Assembly: GCA_023410875.1 (NCBI GenBank)
Contig: JAEYPH010000021.1
Coordinates: forward strand, 166,510 to 230,509
Direction: 5' to 3'
Source of the DNA: Bacillota bacterium
GTDB lineage: Bacteria; Bacillota; Clostridia; Christensenellales; UMGS416
DNA length: 64,000 nucleotides
How positions within the stretch are numbered: the stretch's first letter is position 1; each line of letters opens with the position of its first letter. The position numbers were made by a program, and so were the translations under genes. Below are positions 36,270 through 44,813 of the stretch, one piece after another. The notes under the pieces are model-generated. The model did not search any database, had not been told where the DNA came from, and saw nothing but the letters and a program-made list of their open reading frames with translations.

Positions 36270-37535
36270 ATGCCATACCGATTGGTCATCGCCGACGATG
36301 AAAAACCCATCCGCACCGGCCTGGTCAAGTATATTGATTGGAAGACGCTGGGTTTTGAAGTCGTGGGCTGCTTTGAGGACGGCGCCGACGTGTTGCACTA
36401 TCTGCAGCAAAACGGCGCTGACGTGGTCTTTTCCGACATCAAGATGAACCGCGTCACCGGTCTGGACATCGCCCGAGCTGTCCACGATAATCAGCTGCCA
36501 GTCAAGGTCATTCTGATCAGCGGCCATAAGGAATTCGATTTTGCTAAGGAAGCCATCGGCTACGGCGTGCGGGATTATGTGCTCAAGCCCGTGCGGTTCG
36601 ACGAGATCCGAAAGGTATTCACACAGCTTAAGACCCAGCTGGACTTGGAAGAAACCGACCGGGCAAAAAAACAGGTGGAACAGCGGCAGATGTACGATTT
36701 CAACTGGAAGCTGCGCCAGCAGCTTATCCTGGAGTTGATGTCCGGCCATTTTACCGATCAGGCTGCCTGGGCCAGCCTCCTGTCGGTGGCCGACGACGAT
36801 GGGCGACTGCGCAGGTCTCGCTTCAGCCTGTGCGAACTGCGCCTGCCGGACCAGGAGCAGACCGACGCGAGGCAGCTGCGCAACGCCGTGGTCGCCGCCC
36901 TGCAGAGGTTTGACAGACAATCTGCTCTCCCATTGGAAACCTATTATCTCGACGGAACCGCCGATGACGAGAAGACAACGGTGCGGCTGATGATTCTGCT
37001 ACCGGAAACCGCCGTCTCAGACAGCGCATTGTTGCCGGACCATTGCCAGGACATGACGGATTATATGAAAGCCTTCCTGTGCCGCGCGGCTTCCTATGCC
37101 ATACTAGGCACCTATGACACGATAGAGCAAGCGCTGCAACAAATCGCCCTTGGCAGGCTGGACGCGTCGCCTTCTTCCTTGCCCTCAACGACGCCCGCTT
37201 CGTCTAAGGATGACGACTCTCCCCACGACAGTATACAGAAGGCTCTGTCCTACATTCAAAAAAACTACAACCACGAAATGATGCTCCAGGATGTTGCCGC
37301 AAAGGTGTTCCTGAACCCGGTATACTTCAGCCGCCTGTTCAAGCAACGCACGGGTCGTAACTTCATAGATTACCTGACCGATATCCGCATTCAGGCCGCC
37401 ATCGAAATACTGGAAAAGAAGCAAAAACCAGTCCGAGACATCGGCCGCATGGTGGGCATCGCCGACAGCAAATACTTTGCGCGGCTGTTCAAGCGGCGCA
37501 CCGGCTATTCCCCCACGGGCTATTTCAGAAGGTAA
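36270..37535 (+). CDS. yesN: YesN-like response regulator (receiver plus AraC HTH)
   Basis: A 421-residue cytoplasmic regulator. The receiver domain (1-120) has IADDEKPIRTGL, the phospho-acceptor Asp in VVFSDIKMN, and KPVRFDE. A linker of 190 residues leads to an AraC-type double helix-turn-helix (about 320-421; LQDVAAKVFLNPVYFSRLFK and GRMVGIADSKYFARLFKRRTG). The start follows GGAGG. The kinase gene follows after 9 bp. It most likely activates the divergent LplBC and glycosidase operon when the cognate glycan is present. Confidence 0.92.
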   Translation: MPYRLVIADDEKPIRTGLVKYIDWKTLGFEVVGCFEDGADVLHYLQQNGADVVFSDIKMNRVTGLDIARAVHDNQLPVKVILISGHKEFDFAKEAIGYGVRDYVLKPVRFDEIRKVFTQLKTQLDLEETDRAKKQVEQRQMYDFNWKLRQQLILELMSGHFTDQAAWASLLSVADDDGRLRRSRFSLCELRLPDQEQTDARQLRNAVVAALQRFDRQSALPLETYYLDGTADDEKTTVRLMILLPETAVSDSALLPDHCQDMTDYMKAFLCRAASYAILGTYDTIEQALQQIALGRLDASPSSLPSTTPASSKDDDSPHDSIQKALSYIQKNYNHEMMLQDVAAKVFLNPVYFSRLFKQRTGRNFIDYLTDIRIQAAIEILEKKQKPVRDIGRMVGIADSKYFARLFKRRTGYSPTGYFRR

Positions 37536-37544
37536 GGTCACAGT

Positions 37545-39308
37545 ATGCAGAAGCACATATGGAAATATGTCAGGAGCTATCGGTTCCGCAGTGTGTTCAT
37601 CAAGAACCTGGCCATTATCATACTCATTATCATCGTTCCATTTTCGCTGATCAATGGATTGGTGTACAATGACTTTCGGGTCAACATCGAAAACGAGATT
37701 CAGTCGGAATGCTACGACTTTATGCAAAAGGAAATCAACCTGGTCAACAACATCTTCCGTTCGGCAAACTACATCAGTATCGCGGTGACGATGAATGAAG
37801 ACGTCGCGATGTTCATGCTGCCCAGCGCCGCCGAAAAGCCGGACAATCTCGGTGCAGCCTTAGTGCGGGACATCAACCAGTTCTATCTGACCAACCGCTA
37901 TATCGACTCCATTTCCATATATTCAGACCAGTATAAGCTGATCGTCTCCAACAGACCCACCAGCACGTTGGAATCCAGCCTGGACCGGGCGTGGCTGGAT
38001 CCCTTTTTCCGCAACAGGCAGACGGAACAAAGCTGGGTAATGGCCCGCAAGTACGACGGTGTCTATCCCTATGTCATCTCCTTTGCCCGGACAACCAAGA
38101 ACCTCAACGGCGCCGTATGCGTCAATGTCAGCGCGGAGGCGCTGCGAAGCGACATCAGCCGTGTCAGCAATATGGATCACCAAACGCTGCTCATTTTGGA
38201 CGATCAGGATAACATCATGTATGACAACAATCTGGAGAACCTGGGTAAAAAGCTCTCCCAGGCACCGGAATACAGCTGGGTCGGCAATCAACTGGACGGC
38301 CAGCGGGAGCTGTTCAACCTGAACGACAACATCGTACAGGTGAGCAAGGTGGAGAACCTGAACCTGCGCTATGTGCTGATCATCCCCCAGAAGGCCTTCC
38401 ACAGCAAGTTCGACAAGCTGCAGGGGTTCATGCTGCTGCTGTTCCTGCTGAGCCTCCTCATGGCGCTGCTGGGTGCGCTGCTGATATCCATCCGCACCTA
38501 TCAGCCGGTCCGCAGAATCATCTCCGCGCTAGATGAACAGACCTCGCCGGGCGCATCCGCTGAGAAGCTGCCTATACAAGAAAATGAGATCAATTACATC
38601 GTCAACAGCATTCAACGCAACCAGCGGTCCAACCTGGAAATGAATGAACAACTCAAGAAGCATGTGGATTTGCTGAACCTCGCCCAAACAGAGGCGCTGC
38701 AGAACCAGATCAACCCCCATTTCTTAATCAACACGCTGGAAAGCATCAAATGGATGACCATCGCGTTGAGCCACAACGAAAACAAGCCGGCGCTGATGTT
38801 GAATACTTTGGGAGAGTTCTTCCGCTATATGATGGACGATCAGGCCAAGTTGGTGCCGCTCTCCAAGGAAATCGCCTATACCAAGCAGTATGTGGAAATG
38901 ATACTGATCCGCTATGAAGATATGTTTGCGGTGCACTGGGACATCCCCGACGTACTGATGGACCAGCCTATCCTCAAGATCACACTGCAGCCCATCATCG
39001 AGAACAGCATCTATCATGGTCTCAAGCCCAAGGGACAAACGGGCTACATCCGCATGAGCGGGCATGTGGAAGGCCGCGATATGGAGCTGGTGGTGCAGGA
39101 CGACGGTGTGGGTATGGATGCGCAAACCGTGGACCAGATCAACCGCAACATGGCGCACATGGACATCTACGGGCACTCGCAGATTGGACTCAAGAACGTC
39201 AACCAACGCATCAAACTGCTCTTTGGCGCGGAATACGGGTTGTATGTGGAGTCCGACGGTGCAACCGGCACCACTGTGAGAGTGCGATTGCCGCTTTCGT
39301 ATGACTAA
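37545..39308 (+). CDS. yesM: YesM-like sensor histidine kinase
   Basis: A 587-residue membrane kinase. The first transmembrane helix (about 20-42) is followed by an extracellular sensor of 250 residues, probably a Cache domain. A second helix (about 293-320) leads to an HAMP-like linker. The His_kinase domain carries the phospho-acceptor His in NQINPHFLINTLES. The HATPase ends with the N box (LQPIIENSIYHG) and the G boxes (DDGVGM, GLKNVNQRI). It pairs with the preceding regulator. The signal is probably an oligosaccharide, directly or through the binding protein. Confidence 0.92.
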   Translation: MQKHIWKYVRSYRFRSVFIKNLAIIILIIIVPFSLINGLVYNDFRVNIENEIQSECYDFMQKEINLVNNIFRSANYISIAVTMNEDVAMFMLPSAAEKPDNLGAALVRDINQFYLTNRYIDSISIYSDQYKLIVSNRPTSTLESSLDRAWLDPFFRNRQTEQSWVMARKYDGVYPYVISFARTTKNLNGAVCVNVSAEALRSDISRVSNMDHQTLLILDDQDNIMYDNNLENLGKKLSQAPEYSWVGNQLDGQRELFNLNDNIVQVSKVENLNLRYVLIIPQKAFHSKFDKLQGFMLLLFLLSLLMALLGALLISIRTYQPVRRIISALDEQTSPGASAEKLPIQENEINYIVNSIQRNQRSNLEMNEQLKKHVDLLNLAQTEALQNQINPHFLINTLESIKWMTIALSHNENKPALMLNTLGEFFRYMMDDQAKLVPLSKEIAYTKQYVEMILIRYEDMFAVHWDIPDVLMDQPILKITLQPIIENSIYHGLKPKGQTGYIRMSGHVEGRDMELVVQDDGVGMDAQTVDQINRNMAHMDIYGHSQIGLKNVNQRIKLLFGAEYGLYVESDGATGTTVRVRLPLSYD

Positions 39309-39339
39309 CCAGAAAAGGTGCCCTATGCTATAAGGAGTG

Positions 39340-39503
39340 TACAATTTTCTCTGCGGAATGCCTAACAGAGAAGAAGAAGCTGAACTCTCTCAGCATCTGG
39401 CATAGAAGGCAGAGCAGGCCCTTGTGACCTTCTCTGTTCGAGACTGTGTGAAACGCCTGCACTCGCGACTCAAGCCATTTCAACAGCATGATATAATTAC
39501 AGT
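39340..39503. other. Gene-free stretch, possible left part of the IS256 remnant
   Basis: No coding region is visible. GTGTACAATTTTCTCTGCG near 39346 weakly resembles the inverted complement of the sequence at 40105-40130 (GCGAGAGACTATTGACGGTAC), so it may be the left end of the element whose middle was lost. Low certainty. Confidence 0.25.
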
Positions 39504-40079
39504 AGCTGGCTGAACTTCCTCAAGAGCCTCAAGGAGCGTGGGCTGAATGGCACACAGCTTTTCGTTGGGGATAGGTGCCTGGGGCTGCTGGAAGCAGTTC
39601 ATGAGGTCTTTCCCTCGGCCAAGTTCCAGCGCTGCACGGAGCACTTCTACCGGAATGTCTTCTCGGTAACGCCACGCTCCAAGGTCAAACTAGTGGCCGC
39701 CATGCTCAAGGCAATTCATGCCCAAGAGGACAAGGCCAGTGCCATGGAGAAGGCCAAGGCAGTTGTGGAGATGTTGCGCGAGATGAAGCTCAAGGAAGCC
39801 GCCGAGAAGGTCCAGAAAGGTGTTCTGGAGACACTGGCCTACATGGACTTTCCCCGAGAGCACTGGACGAAGATCCACAGTAACAACGCTATTGAACGGT
39901 TGAACCGGGAGATACGACGGCGCACAAGGGTGGTTGGTACCTTCCCCGACGGTCATTCGGCACTCATGCTGGTCTGCGCCCGTCTCTGGCACATGGAGGG
40001 CTCTTACTGGAGCACAGTTCCCTACATGAGCATGAAGCATTTGGAGGACAGGGAGGTTGACACCTTGCAGATCGGCTGA
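39504..40079 (+). pseudogene. IS256-family (mutator) transposase, N-terminus missing
   Basis: About 190 codons of the C-terminal half of an IS256-type transposase: WLNFLKSLKERGL, the Asp of VGDRCLGLLEAV, FQRCTEHFYRNV, and the ending NNAIERLNREIRRRTRVVGTFPDG with the catalytic Glu. The first half, with the first catalytic Asp, is absent, so it cannot transpose alone. It separates the polysaccharide locus from the tmRNA region. Confidence 0.85.
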
Positions 40080-40269
40080 CTAGCAGACCAAGCGAGTAAA
40101 TGTGCGAGAGACTATTGACGGTACCCTTGGTTTGCCGATCAGGTAGACAAATGTTCACTCTTGGCCAACTGCGTGTTATAGATACATTGCTACCCCGGTT
40201 CAGCTAGGTGTTATAAACATAGAAGCTGACAACCAGGAGAACAGATCAATAGTAAATCAGAAGGAAACA

Positions 40270-40291
40270 GGTGGAGACGGGGGGGGAATCG
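40270..40291. repeat. Degenerate copy of the tmRNA 3' end (att-like)
   Basis: GGTGGAGACGG followed by GGGGGGAATCG resembles the tmRNA 3' end at 40460-40479 (GGTGGAGGCGGGGGGAATCG) with one change and two extra Gs. The two copies are 190 bp apart in the same orientation. tmRNA 3' ends are common integration sites of tyrosine recombinases, so this could be a scar of a lost element. Confidence 0.35.
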
Positions 40292-40418
40292 GGTGCTATG
40301 CGCTGGCGCGCGCCATACCTGCACCGTTTCTTTTCAATTCCTATTGATCCTTGCTTCGCAGGTAGGGTTCATTTCTCTTGGGCCGTGGCGGGGTGTTCTC
40401 CTCTGTCCCCGCTATACA

Positions 40419-40460
40419 CCAGAGGCCTGCCCCCTGCTGTTGCAGGGAGCAGGCCTCTGG
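40419..40460 (-). terminator. Hairpin just behind the tmRNA
   Basis: CCAGAGGCCTGC and GCAGGCCTCTGG are complementary, with an inner CCCTGC/GCAGGG. The stem immediately follows the tmRNA 3' CCA on the minus strand. There is no T-tract, so a role in 3' end processing is also possible. Confidence 0.55.
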
Positions 40461-40810
40461 TGGAGGCGGGGGGAATCGAACCCCCGTCCGAAAAAGCCCC
40501 GACGCCGCTTTCTCCGAGCGCAGCCACAGATTTAGATTTCCCCTGAGTCCTGGCTCCCTATGGCCGGATCCTGGTCAGAGTAGCTTCATAAATTCCCACC
40601 GGCTTCAAAGCTTGGTCCGGCTGGTTGCCTGCATGATGACGCCGTTGGCCCTCTATGCAGGGCTCGAGGCAACGACGGGCAGCCTTAAGCGGCTACCGGA
40701 ACGAAATTGTCGTTCTGATTTGGTTTTTTTGTCCGGTTGATACGCGGTACCGAACAGCCGCGGCTCGCTTGCAACGCCTCAAACTTCCCCGTCGAAACCA
40801 GTACGCCCCC
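40459..40810 (-). ncRNA. ssrA: tmRNA (one-piece)
   Basis: The 5' end GGGGGCGTACTGGTTTCGAC and the 3' end GTTCGATTCCCCCCGCCTCCACCA-like T-arm and acceptor are classical. The seven-base-pair acceptor stem (GGGGGCG with CGCCTCC, one G-U) and an encoded CCA fix the ends at 352 nt. The tag reading frame ends ...NDNFVPVAA followed by TAA (near 40686), with an upstream NQ. It rescues stalled ribosomes with SmpB and marks the products for proteolysis. Apparent open frames across this stretch are not genes. Confidence 0.95.
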
Positions 40811-40845
40811 ATGGATGCACTTCCCGACCGTTTTCGAGACAATTG

Positions 40846-40875
40846 ATTATACCACAATGACGGCTTCTTTGTCAT
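40846..40875 (-). promoter_or_regulatory. Promoter of the tmRNA
   Basis: On the minus strand ATGACA (40875-40870) and TATAAT (40851-40846) are 18 bp apart. The -10 box lies 35 bp before the mature 5' end. Confidence 0.75.
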
Positions 40876-40967
40876 CTTTTCTGGCAGCGTAAGAAAATGG
40901 CCGCGCTCACACATGTTTCCGCCGGCGCATATTGTGCATCAGATATCTGAAAAAGGAGGTTCTTTCC

Positions 40968-41198
40968 ATGGGTATCCTGAACGGCCTGTTCAAGGGGAAT
41001 TGCAACGGTAATGTCGGCGGTGAGACCACTGATAACAACGGGGATTCGCTTCTGTTCTTCTTCCTGCTGCTGGTGATCCTGTTCTGCAACTGCGGCTTGT
41101 TTGAAGACGACAGCAGCCTGCTGTTCTTCTTCCTTCTCCTCGTCGTCCTCTTCTGCAGCGGATGCGACACATCGGTGTACACTACATCCGAAGATTAG
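40968..41198 (+). CDS. Small membrane protein with two repeated hydrophobic segments
   Basis: A 76-residue protein starting MGILNGLF behind AAAAGGAGG. Two near-identical membrane segments (SLLFFFLLLVILFC and SLLFFFLLLVVLFC) are separated by an acidic loop (GLFEDDS) and each is followed by cysteine. It probably forms a helical hairpin with both ends on one side. Similar short Phe/Leu-rich proteins occur in spore-forming Firmicutes, but no function is known. It stands between the tmRNA and parA. Confidence 0.75.
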   Translation: MGILNGLFKGNCNGNVGGETTDNNGDSLLFFFLLLVILFCNCGLFEDDSSLLFFFLLLVVLFCSGCDTSVYTTSED

Positions 41199-41322
41199 AT
41201 AAGTATGTATAAAGATACAAATGAAGATGTGTAGATATCATACCACTTCCCCATCCACATCACAACAACGGAACCAGGGCGTCGCACATGCGGCGCCTTT
41301 GTTAATGAAAGGACGTGACATC

Positions 41323-42165
41323 ATGCAGCACTCATGTAAGGTCATTGCCATTGCCAACCAGAAAGGCGGCGTAGGCAAGACAACCACAACCGCAGCACTT
41401 GGTGCAGGGCTGGCCCGTGAGGGCTATAACACCTTGCTCATCGACCTGGATGCCCAGGCCAACCTGACTATGAGCTTGGGCTGGCACTCTCCCGACGACA
41501 TTTCTGTTACAATTGCCAGCCTGATGGGTATGGTAATAAATGATGAACCCTTGGAGCCGGAACGTTGTATCCTGGCCCATGATTCAGGAGTGAAGCTTAT
41601 TCCATCCAACATTCAGCTCTCCGCTCTGGATGCCACACTTGTGAACACCATGAGTCGTGAGAGCGTCCTGCGTAGCTGTATCCACGAACTCCGCCCTTTA
41701 TATGACTATATACTGATTGACTGCACACCCAGCTTAGGTATGCTGACGATTAATGCGCTGGCCGCCACGGACAGCGTGTTAATCCCTGTCCAAGCTCATT
41801 TTCTTTCGGCCAAGGGCATTGAGCTACTCTTGTCCACGATCAACAAGGTCCGCCGCCAAATCAACCCGTCTCTTAAAGTGGAGGGCATTCTTTTGACGAT
41901 GCTGGACAACCGCTCTACCTTCACACGAGATATGGTAACCGCCATGCGCACCTCATATGTTGGGAGCGTTTCGTGTTTTCGTTCCATGATCCCCAGCACC
42001 GTCCGGACTATTGAGGCCAGCGCACAAGGCGTCACCATATTTGATCATGATCCCGGCAACAAGGCAGCACAAGCCTATCAAGCACTTACCGAGGAGGTTT
42101 TAGCGAACCATGGCAAACAAACCAGAAAGAGTCGACACAAGCAAGCTGATCAAGCCGCTCGTTGA
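41323..42165 (+). CDS. parA: ParA/Soj-type partition ATPase
   Basis: A 280-residue deviant Walker ATPase: IANQKGGVGKTTTTAALG (Walker A with signature Lys), IDLDAQANLT, and DYILIDCTPSLGMLT (Walker B). It starts at the ATG behind AAAGGA; an upstream extension of the frame is not needed. It overlaps parB by 56 bp. ParA drives segregation of chromosomes, plasmids or integrative elements together with ParB on parS sites. The sequence alone does not tell the chromosomal Soj from an element-borne copy. Confidence 0.9.
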   Translation: MQHSCKVIAIANQKGGVGKTTTTAALGAGLAREGYNTLLIDLDAQANLTMSLGWHSPDDISVTIASLMGMVINDEPLEPERCILAHDSGVKLIPSNIQLSALDATLVNTMSRESVLRSCIHELRPLYDYILIDCTPSLGMLTINALAATDSVLIPVQAHFLSAKGIELLLSTINKVRRQINPSLKVEGILLTMLDNRSTFTRDMVTAMRTSYVGSVSCFRSMIPSTVRTIEASAQGVTIFDHDPGNKAAQAYQALTEEVLANHGKQTRKSRHKQADQAAR

Positions 42166-43054
42166 CATCTTCGCCTCTACAGATCCCAACGAACCTGAGG
42201 TCATCCACCAGCTGAGCCTGATCGACCTCTCACCATTCAAGGATCATCCCTTCAAGGCATACAACGAAGACAAGATGGCTGAGATGGTTCGCTCTGTCGA
42301 GAAAAGCGGCGTTATCGTACCTATCATCGTCAGACCCAATCCATACGGCAACGGATATGAAATCATATCTGGGCATAACCGTGTTGAGGCCAGCCGGCGC
42401 TGTAAACTCGCTACAATAGCCGCCATCGTCAAAGACTGGGATGACGAACAGGCCACAATCTTCATGGTCGATTCCAACTTCCAGCAGCGTGAAGAGCTGC
42501 TGCCTAGTGAGAAAGCTTTTGGTTATAGAATGAAGCTGGAGGCTCTGAAAAGGCAAGGAAATCGGGCAGACTTAACTTCTGGTCAACTTGACCAGAAGTT
42601 GAAAGGCAAGGTATCTCGTGACATCATAGCCCAGGAATCAGGCGAATCATCCAAGCAAATCCAGCGCTATATCCGGCTGACATATCTCACATCTGAGCTT
42701 ATGGACTATGTTGACGCCGCTCAAATGGCCATGGGGCCAGCGGTTCATCTCTCCCACCTCAAGACTAATGAGCAGGATATTGTCCGTGAAGCTATGGAGC
42801 GGGAGCAGGTTTTCCCGTCCATCCAGCAAGCACAGCACATGAAACGTCTCTCAGCCGAGGGCAAACTGGACTGGTCAGCCGTGAATGCCCTACTAACAGC
42901 GGATAAGCCACAAGCGCAGAATGGGAAGATCGAACTCAACTACGGGGACTACGCTAAGCTATTCCCTTCTAGTAGTCCCAAGCAGATTTCTGACTTGCTG
43001 TATAAACTTGCTGTAGAATACCATCGGAGGATGCATCGCGACAAAGAGAGATAA
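42110..43054 (+). CDS. parB: ParB-type partition protein
   Basis: A 314-residue protein. The N-terminal ParB/sulfiredoxin-like CTPase domain reads IDLSPFKDHPFKAY, SGVIVPIIVRP and GYEIISGHNRVEASRR. The central helix-turn-helix region contains SRDIIAQESGESSKQIQRYIRL. The TSGQLDQKLKGK insertion and the C-terminus resemble ParB proteins of Clostridial mobile elements, an impression only. Inside the gene lies a perfect 27-bp palindrome. No consensus parS was noticed in the window. Confidence 0.88.
   Translation: MANKPERVDTSKLIKPLVDIFASTDPNEPEVIHQLSLIDLSPFKDHPFKAYNEDKMAEMVRSVEKSGVIVPIIVRPNPYGNGYEIISGHNRVEASRRCKLATIAAIVKDWDDEQATIFMVDSNFQQREELLPSEKAFGYRMKLEALKRQGNRADLTSGQLDQKLKGKVSRDIIAQESGESSKQIQRYIRLTYLTSELMDYVDAAQMAMGPAVHLSHLKTNEQDIVREAMEREQVFPSIQQAQHMKRLSAEGKLDWSAVNALLTADKPQAQNGKIELNYGDYAKLFPSSSPKQISDLLYKLAVEYHRRMHRDKER
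42574..42600. repeat. Perfect 27-bp palindrome within parB
   Basis: Two 13-base arms (AACTTCTGGTCAA and its complement) flank a single central C. It encodes the TSGQLDQKL stretch. It could be a protein-binding site or an RNA hairpin. Confidence 0.6.
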
Positions 43055-43430
43055 ATAACATGACAAACCTCATGCACTGTCCGTCGCATGAGCCACCCAC
43101 GCCATTGAAAGCCGCCAGAGAACCATTTCAAGGCAAATGAGACGTTTATTCTTTCTGAGAAACCAATTTTATGGGCCTTAAAAAACCTTTTAGTATCTTA
43201 TAAAATGCATTTCAGGAAGCCACAAAAACCGTATTTAGTGTCGCTAATACTAAATCGCACCAGATTTCTCGCTTCAACATACCCCCTCCCGGACCCACCC
43301 CCTCTACCGACTGGAGATACCGTCTGGAGAGAAGGAGAGGGTTCTTTCAGAGCACCCCGGAGAGCCCGACAGACACATGTGTGCGCGCGAAGGGGCTTGG
43401 CCCGCAAACAAACTAAGGAGGTTCCACCCC
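43055..43430. other. Gene-free stretch upstream of the SAF-CARDB gene
   Basis: 376 bp without a convincing gene or known regulatory RNA. It contains short imperfect repeats (CTGGAGATACCGTCTGGAGAG near 43310) and ends with AAGGAGG in front of the next gene. Confidence 0.4.
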
Positions 43431-44423
43431 ATGCGAAAGAAGACCCTGATCGGACTGCTGTGCATCGTGACAGCGCTGGCAACCACGTTTCTCATCGCTC
43501 CTCTCGTCTCCCCAGCCGGTAACTCCCCCGGTGAGGGCGTTCCCGTCTTGCGGATGAAGCAGACGGTCGAGAGCGGCACACTCCTGACTGCGGAGCTGGT
43601 AGAGACGGCCAAGGTCGCCAAGAGCACCTCTCCCAAAGCCGCGCTGACCGACCTGTCCCAGATCGGCACAGCCTACACCAGCCTTGCCGTGGGAGCCAGT
43701 ACCACGCTTACCTATACCTTCACAGCTCCGCCATCCCTTTCAAACACCGCCATGTCATTAACGGCCACGGCTGACGCCACAGGCGTCATCACCGAGCTAA
43801 ACGAGAGCAACAATACGAAGACGTCCAGTATTACCATCAACGCCCTGCAGCCTGACCTGACTGTGATCTCGGCCAACACCACCGATTGGTATGTCGGTAT
43901 GGAGGTGCTTGTATCGGCTGAGGTCTCAAATCTCTCTCCGCAGCCGGTTCCTTCGGTCGTTGTGCGACTGACTGCCGGATCCACGACAGTAAATGAGACG
44001 ATCGCAGTTCCCGGTGATGGCAGCAATCTGGCCGTGTTTCGATTCCGGGTGCCCGGTTCACCGGGCACGGTGAATGTCACAATCAAGGTTGATCCGGATA
44101 ACCTGATAGGCGAAGTCAACGAGAGCAACAACCAGCTCTCCCAAAGCCAAGCCACCGTGGCGATTCCGGCGTCGACCTTTGCCGATCCTAACGAACCGTC
44201 GCTGGAGAGCTACTTCCAGCAGAACGCCAAAAGTGTGCCGCCGCTGCCGGCTGGAGAACCGTCCAATACCCACGCCTGGCAGGAAATCCGATTGGAGGGT
44301 GGTAGCTACAACCGCAAAAACTATTGGGCCCAGTTGACGACCATGGGCAGTTTGGACGGCAAGCAAACACAATCTGCAATCACCGGAGCAGTCGCCCACT
44401 ACTGCTGTAGCTCACCAGAATGA
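43431..44423 (+). CDS. SAF (CpaB-like) - CARDB chimeric protein, probably frameshifted at its end
   Basis: 330 residues. A membrane anchor (about 5-27) and the beginning of an SAF domain (VLRMKQTVESGTLLTAELVE to LTDLSQIG) match the N-terminus of CpaB-type Flp pilus proteins. At residue 81 the sequence switches to the middle of a CARDB domain (TLTYTFTAPPSLSNTAMSLT, ITELNESNN). A second CARDB domain follows (about 140-255), and then a YNRKNYWAQL segment. The end (AVAHYCCSSPE) looks out of frame. The next frame over reads on sensibly into the gene at 44491. The fusion suggests a deletion between a pilus-type gene and a CARDB adhesin. Confidence 0.7.
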   Translation: MRKKTLIGLLCIVTALATTFLIAPLVSPAGNSPGEGVPVLRMKQTVESGTLLTAELVETAKVAKSTSPKAALTDLSQIGTAYTSLAVGASTTLTYTFTAPPSLSNTAMSLTATADATGVITELNESNNTKTSSITINALQPDLTVISANTTDWYVGMEVLVSAEVSNLSPQPVPSVVVRLTAGSTTVNETIAVPGDGSNLAVFRFRVPGSPGTVNVTIKVDPDNLIGEVNESNNQLSQSQATVAIPASTFADPNEPSLESYFQQNAKSVPPLPAGEPSNTHAWQEIRLEGGSYNRKNYWAQLTTMGSLDGKQTQSAITGAVAHYCCSSPE

Positions 44424-44490
44424 TGCGATTCTGGATGGTGAGGTTCCGGTTGGAGATTATGAGCAAACAAGAGAGGCTTTACAGCGAAAG

Positions 44491-44769
44491 GTGAACGCTT
44501 CCAAGTTCGAAGTCAAGATAAACGCATGTATCTCGAAGGACCTTAAGTCCGGCAAGTATGTCGCTCTGATCGGTAATACAGAGCGCAACCGCTATAACTG
44601 TTATGTGTACATCGTAGACCAGGTAGGCGACATTCTCTATACATCCCCGGTCATAAAGCCTGGCCAGTATATTCCCTACATCACATTTGCTAGGCCTGTT
44701 GCAGATATGGATGCGGATGCATATTTCTGCGTATCGGATGACGCGAACAATCTCATCGGAAAGGTTTGA
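44491..44769 (+). CDS. Small protein, possibly the displaced C-terminus of the preceding CARDB protein
   Basis: 92 codons from a GTG without a ribosome binding site, reading NASKFEVKINACISKDLKSG through NLIGKV. The frame is open further upstream (TTAVAHQNDAILDGEVPVGD near 44395), overlapping the end of the SAF-CARDB frame. So the two are probably one gene split by a frameshift around 44330-44400. The domain is not recognised. Confidence 0.5.
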   Translation: MNASKFEVKINACISKDLKSGKYVALIGNTERNRYNCYVYIVDQVGDILYTSPVIKPGQYIPYITFARPVADMDADAYFCVSDDANNLIGKV

Positions 44770-44813
44770 GTCGTCCTACGCTTATTATATCCAAGCACAT
44801 GCGGTTTTTCAAA

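Noticed and set aside
40271..40740. Overlapping open frames on the plus strand
   Set aside because: They lie across the minus-strand tmRNA and its flank. The tmRNA termini, tag and promoter explain the sequence.
43290..43360. Glycine riboswitch upstream of the SAF-CARDB gene
   Set aside because: CTGGAGAG and TTTCAGAGCACC are suggestive, but the conserved CCGAAGG core and helix order are missing.
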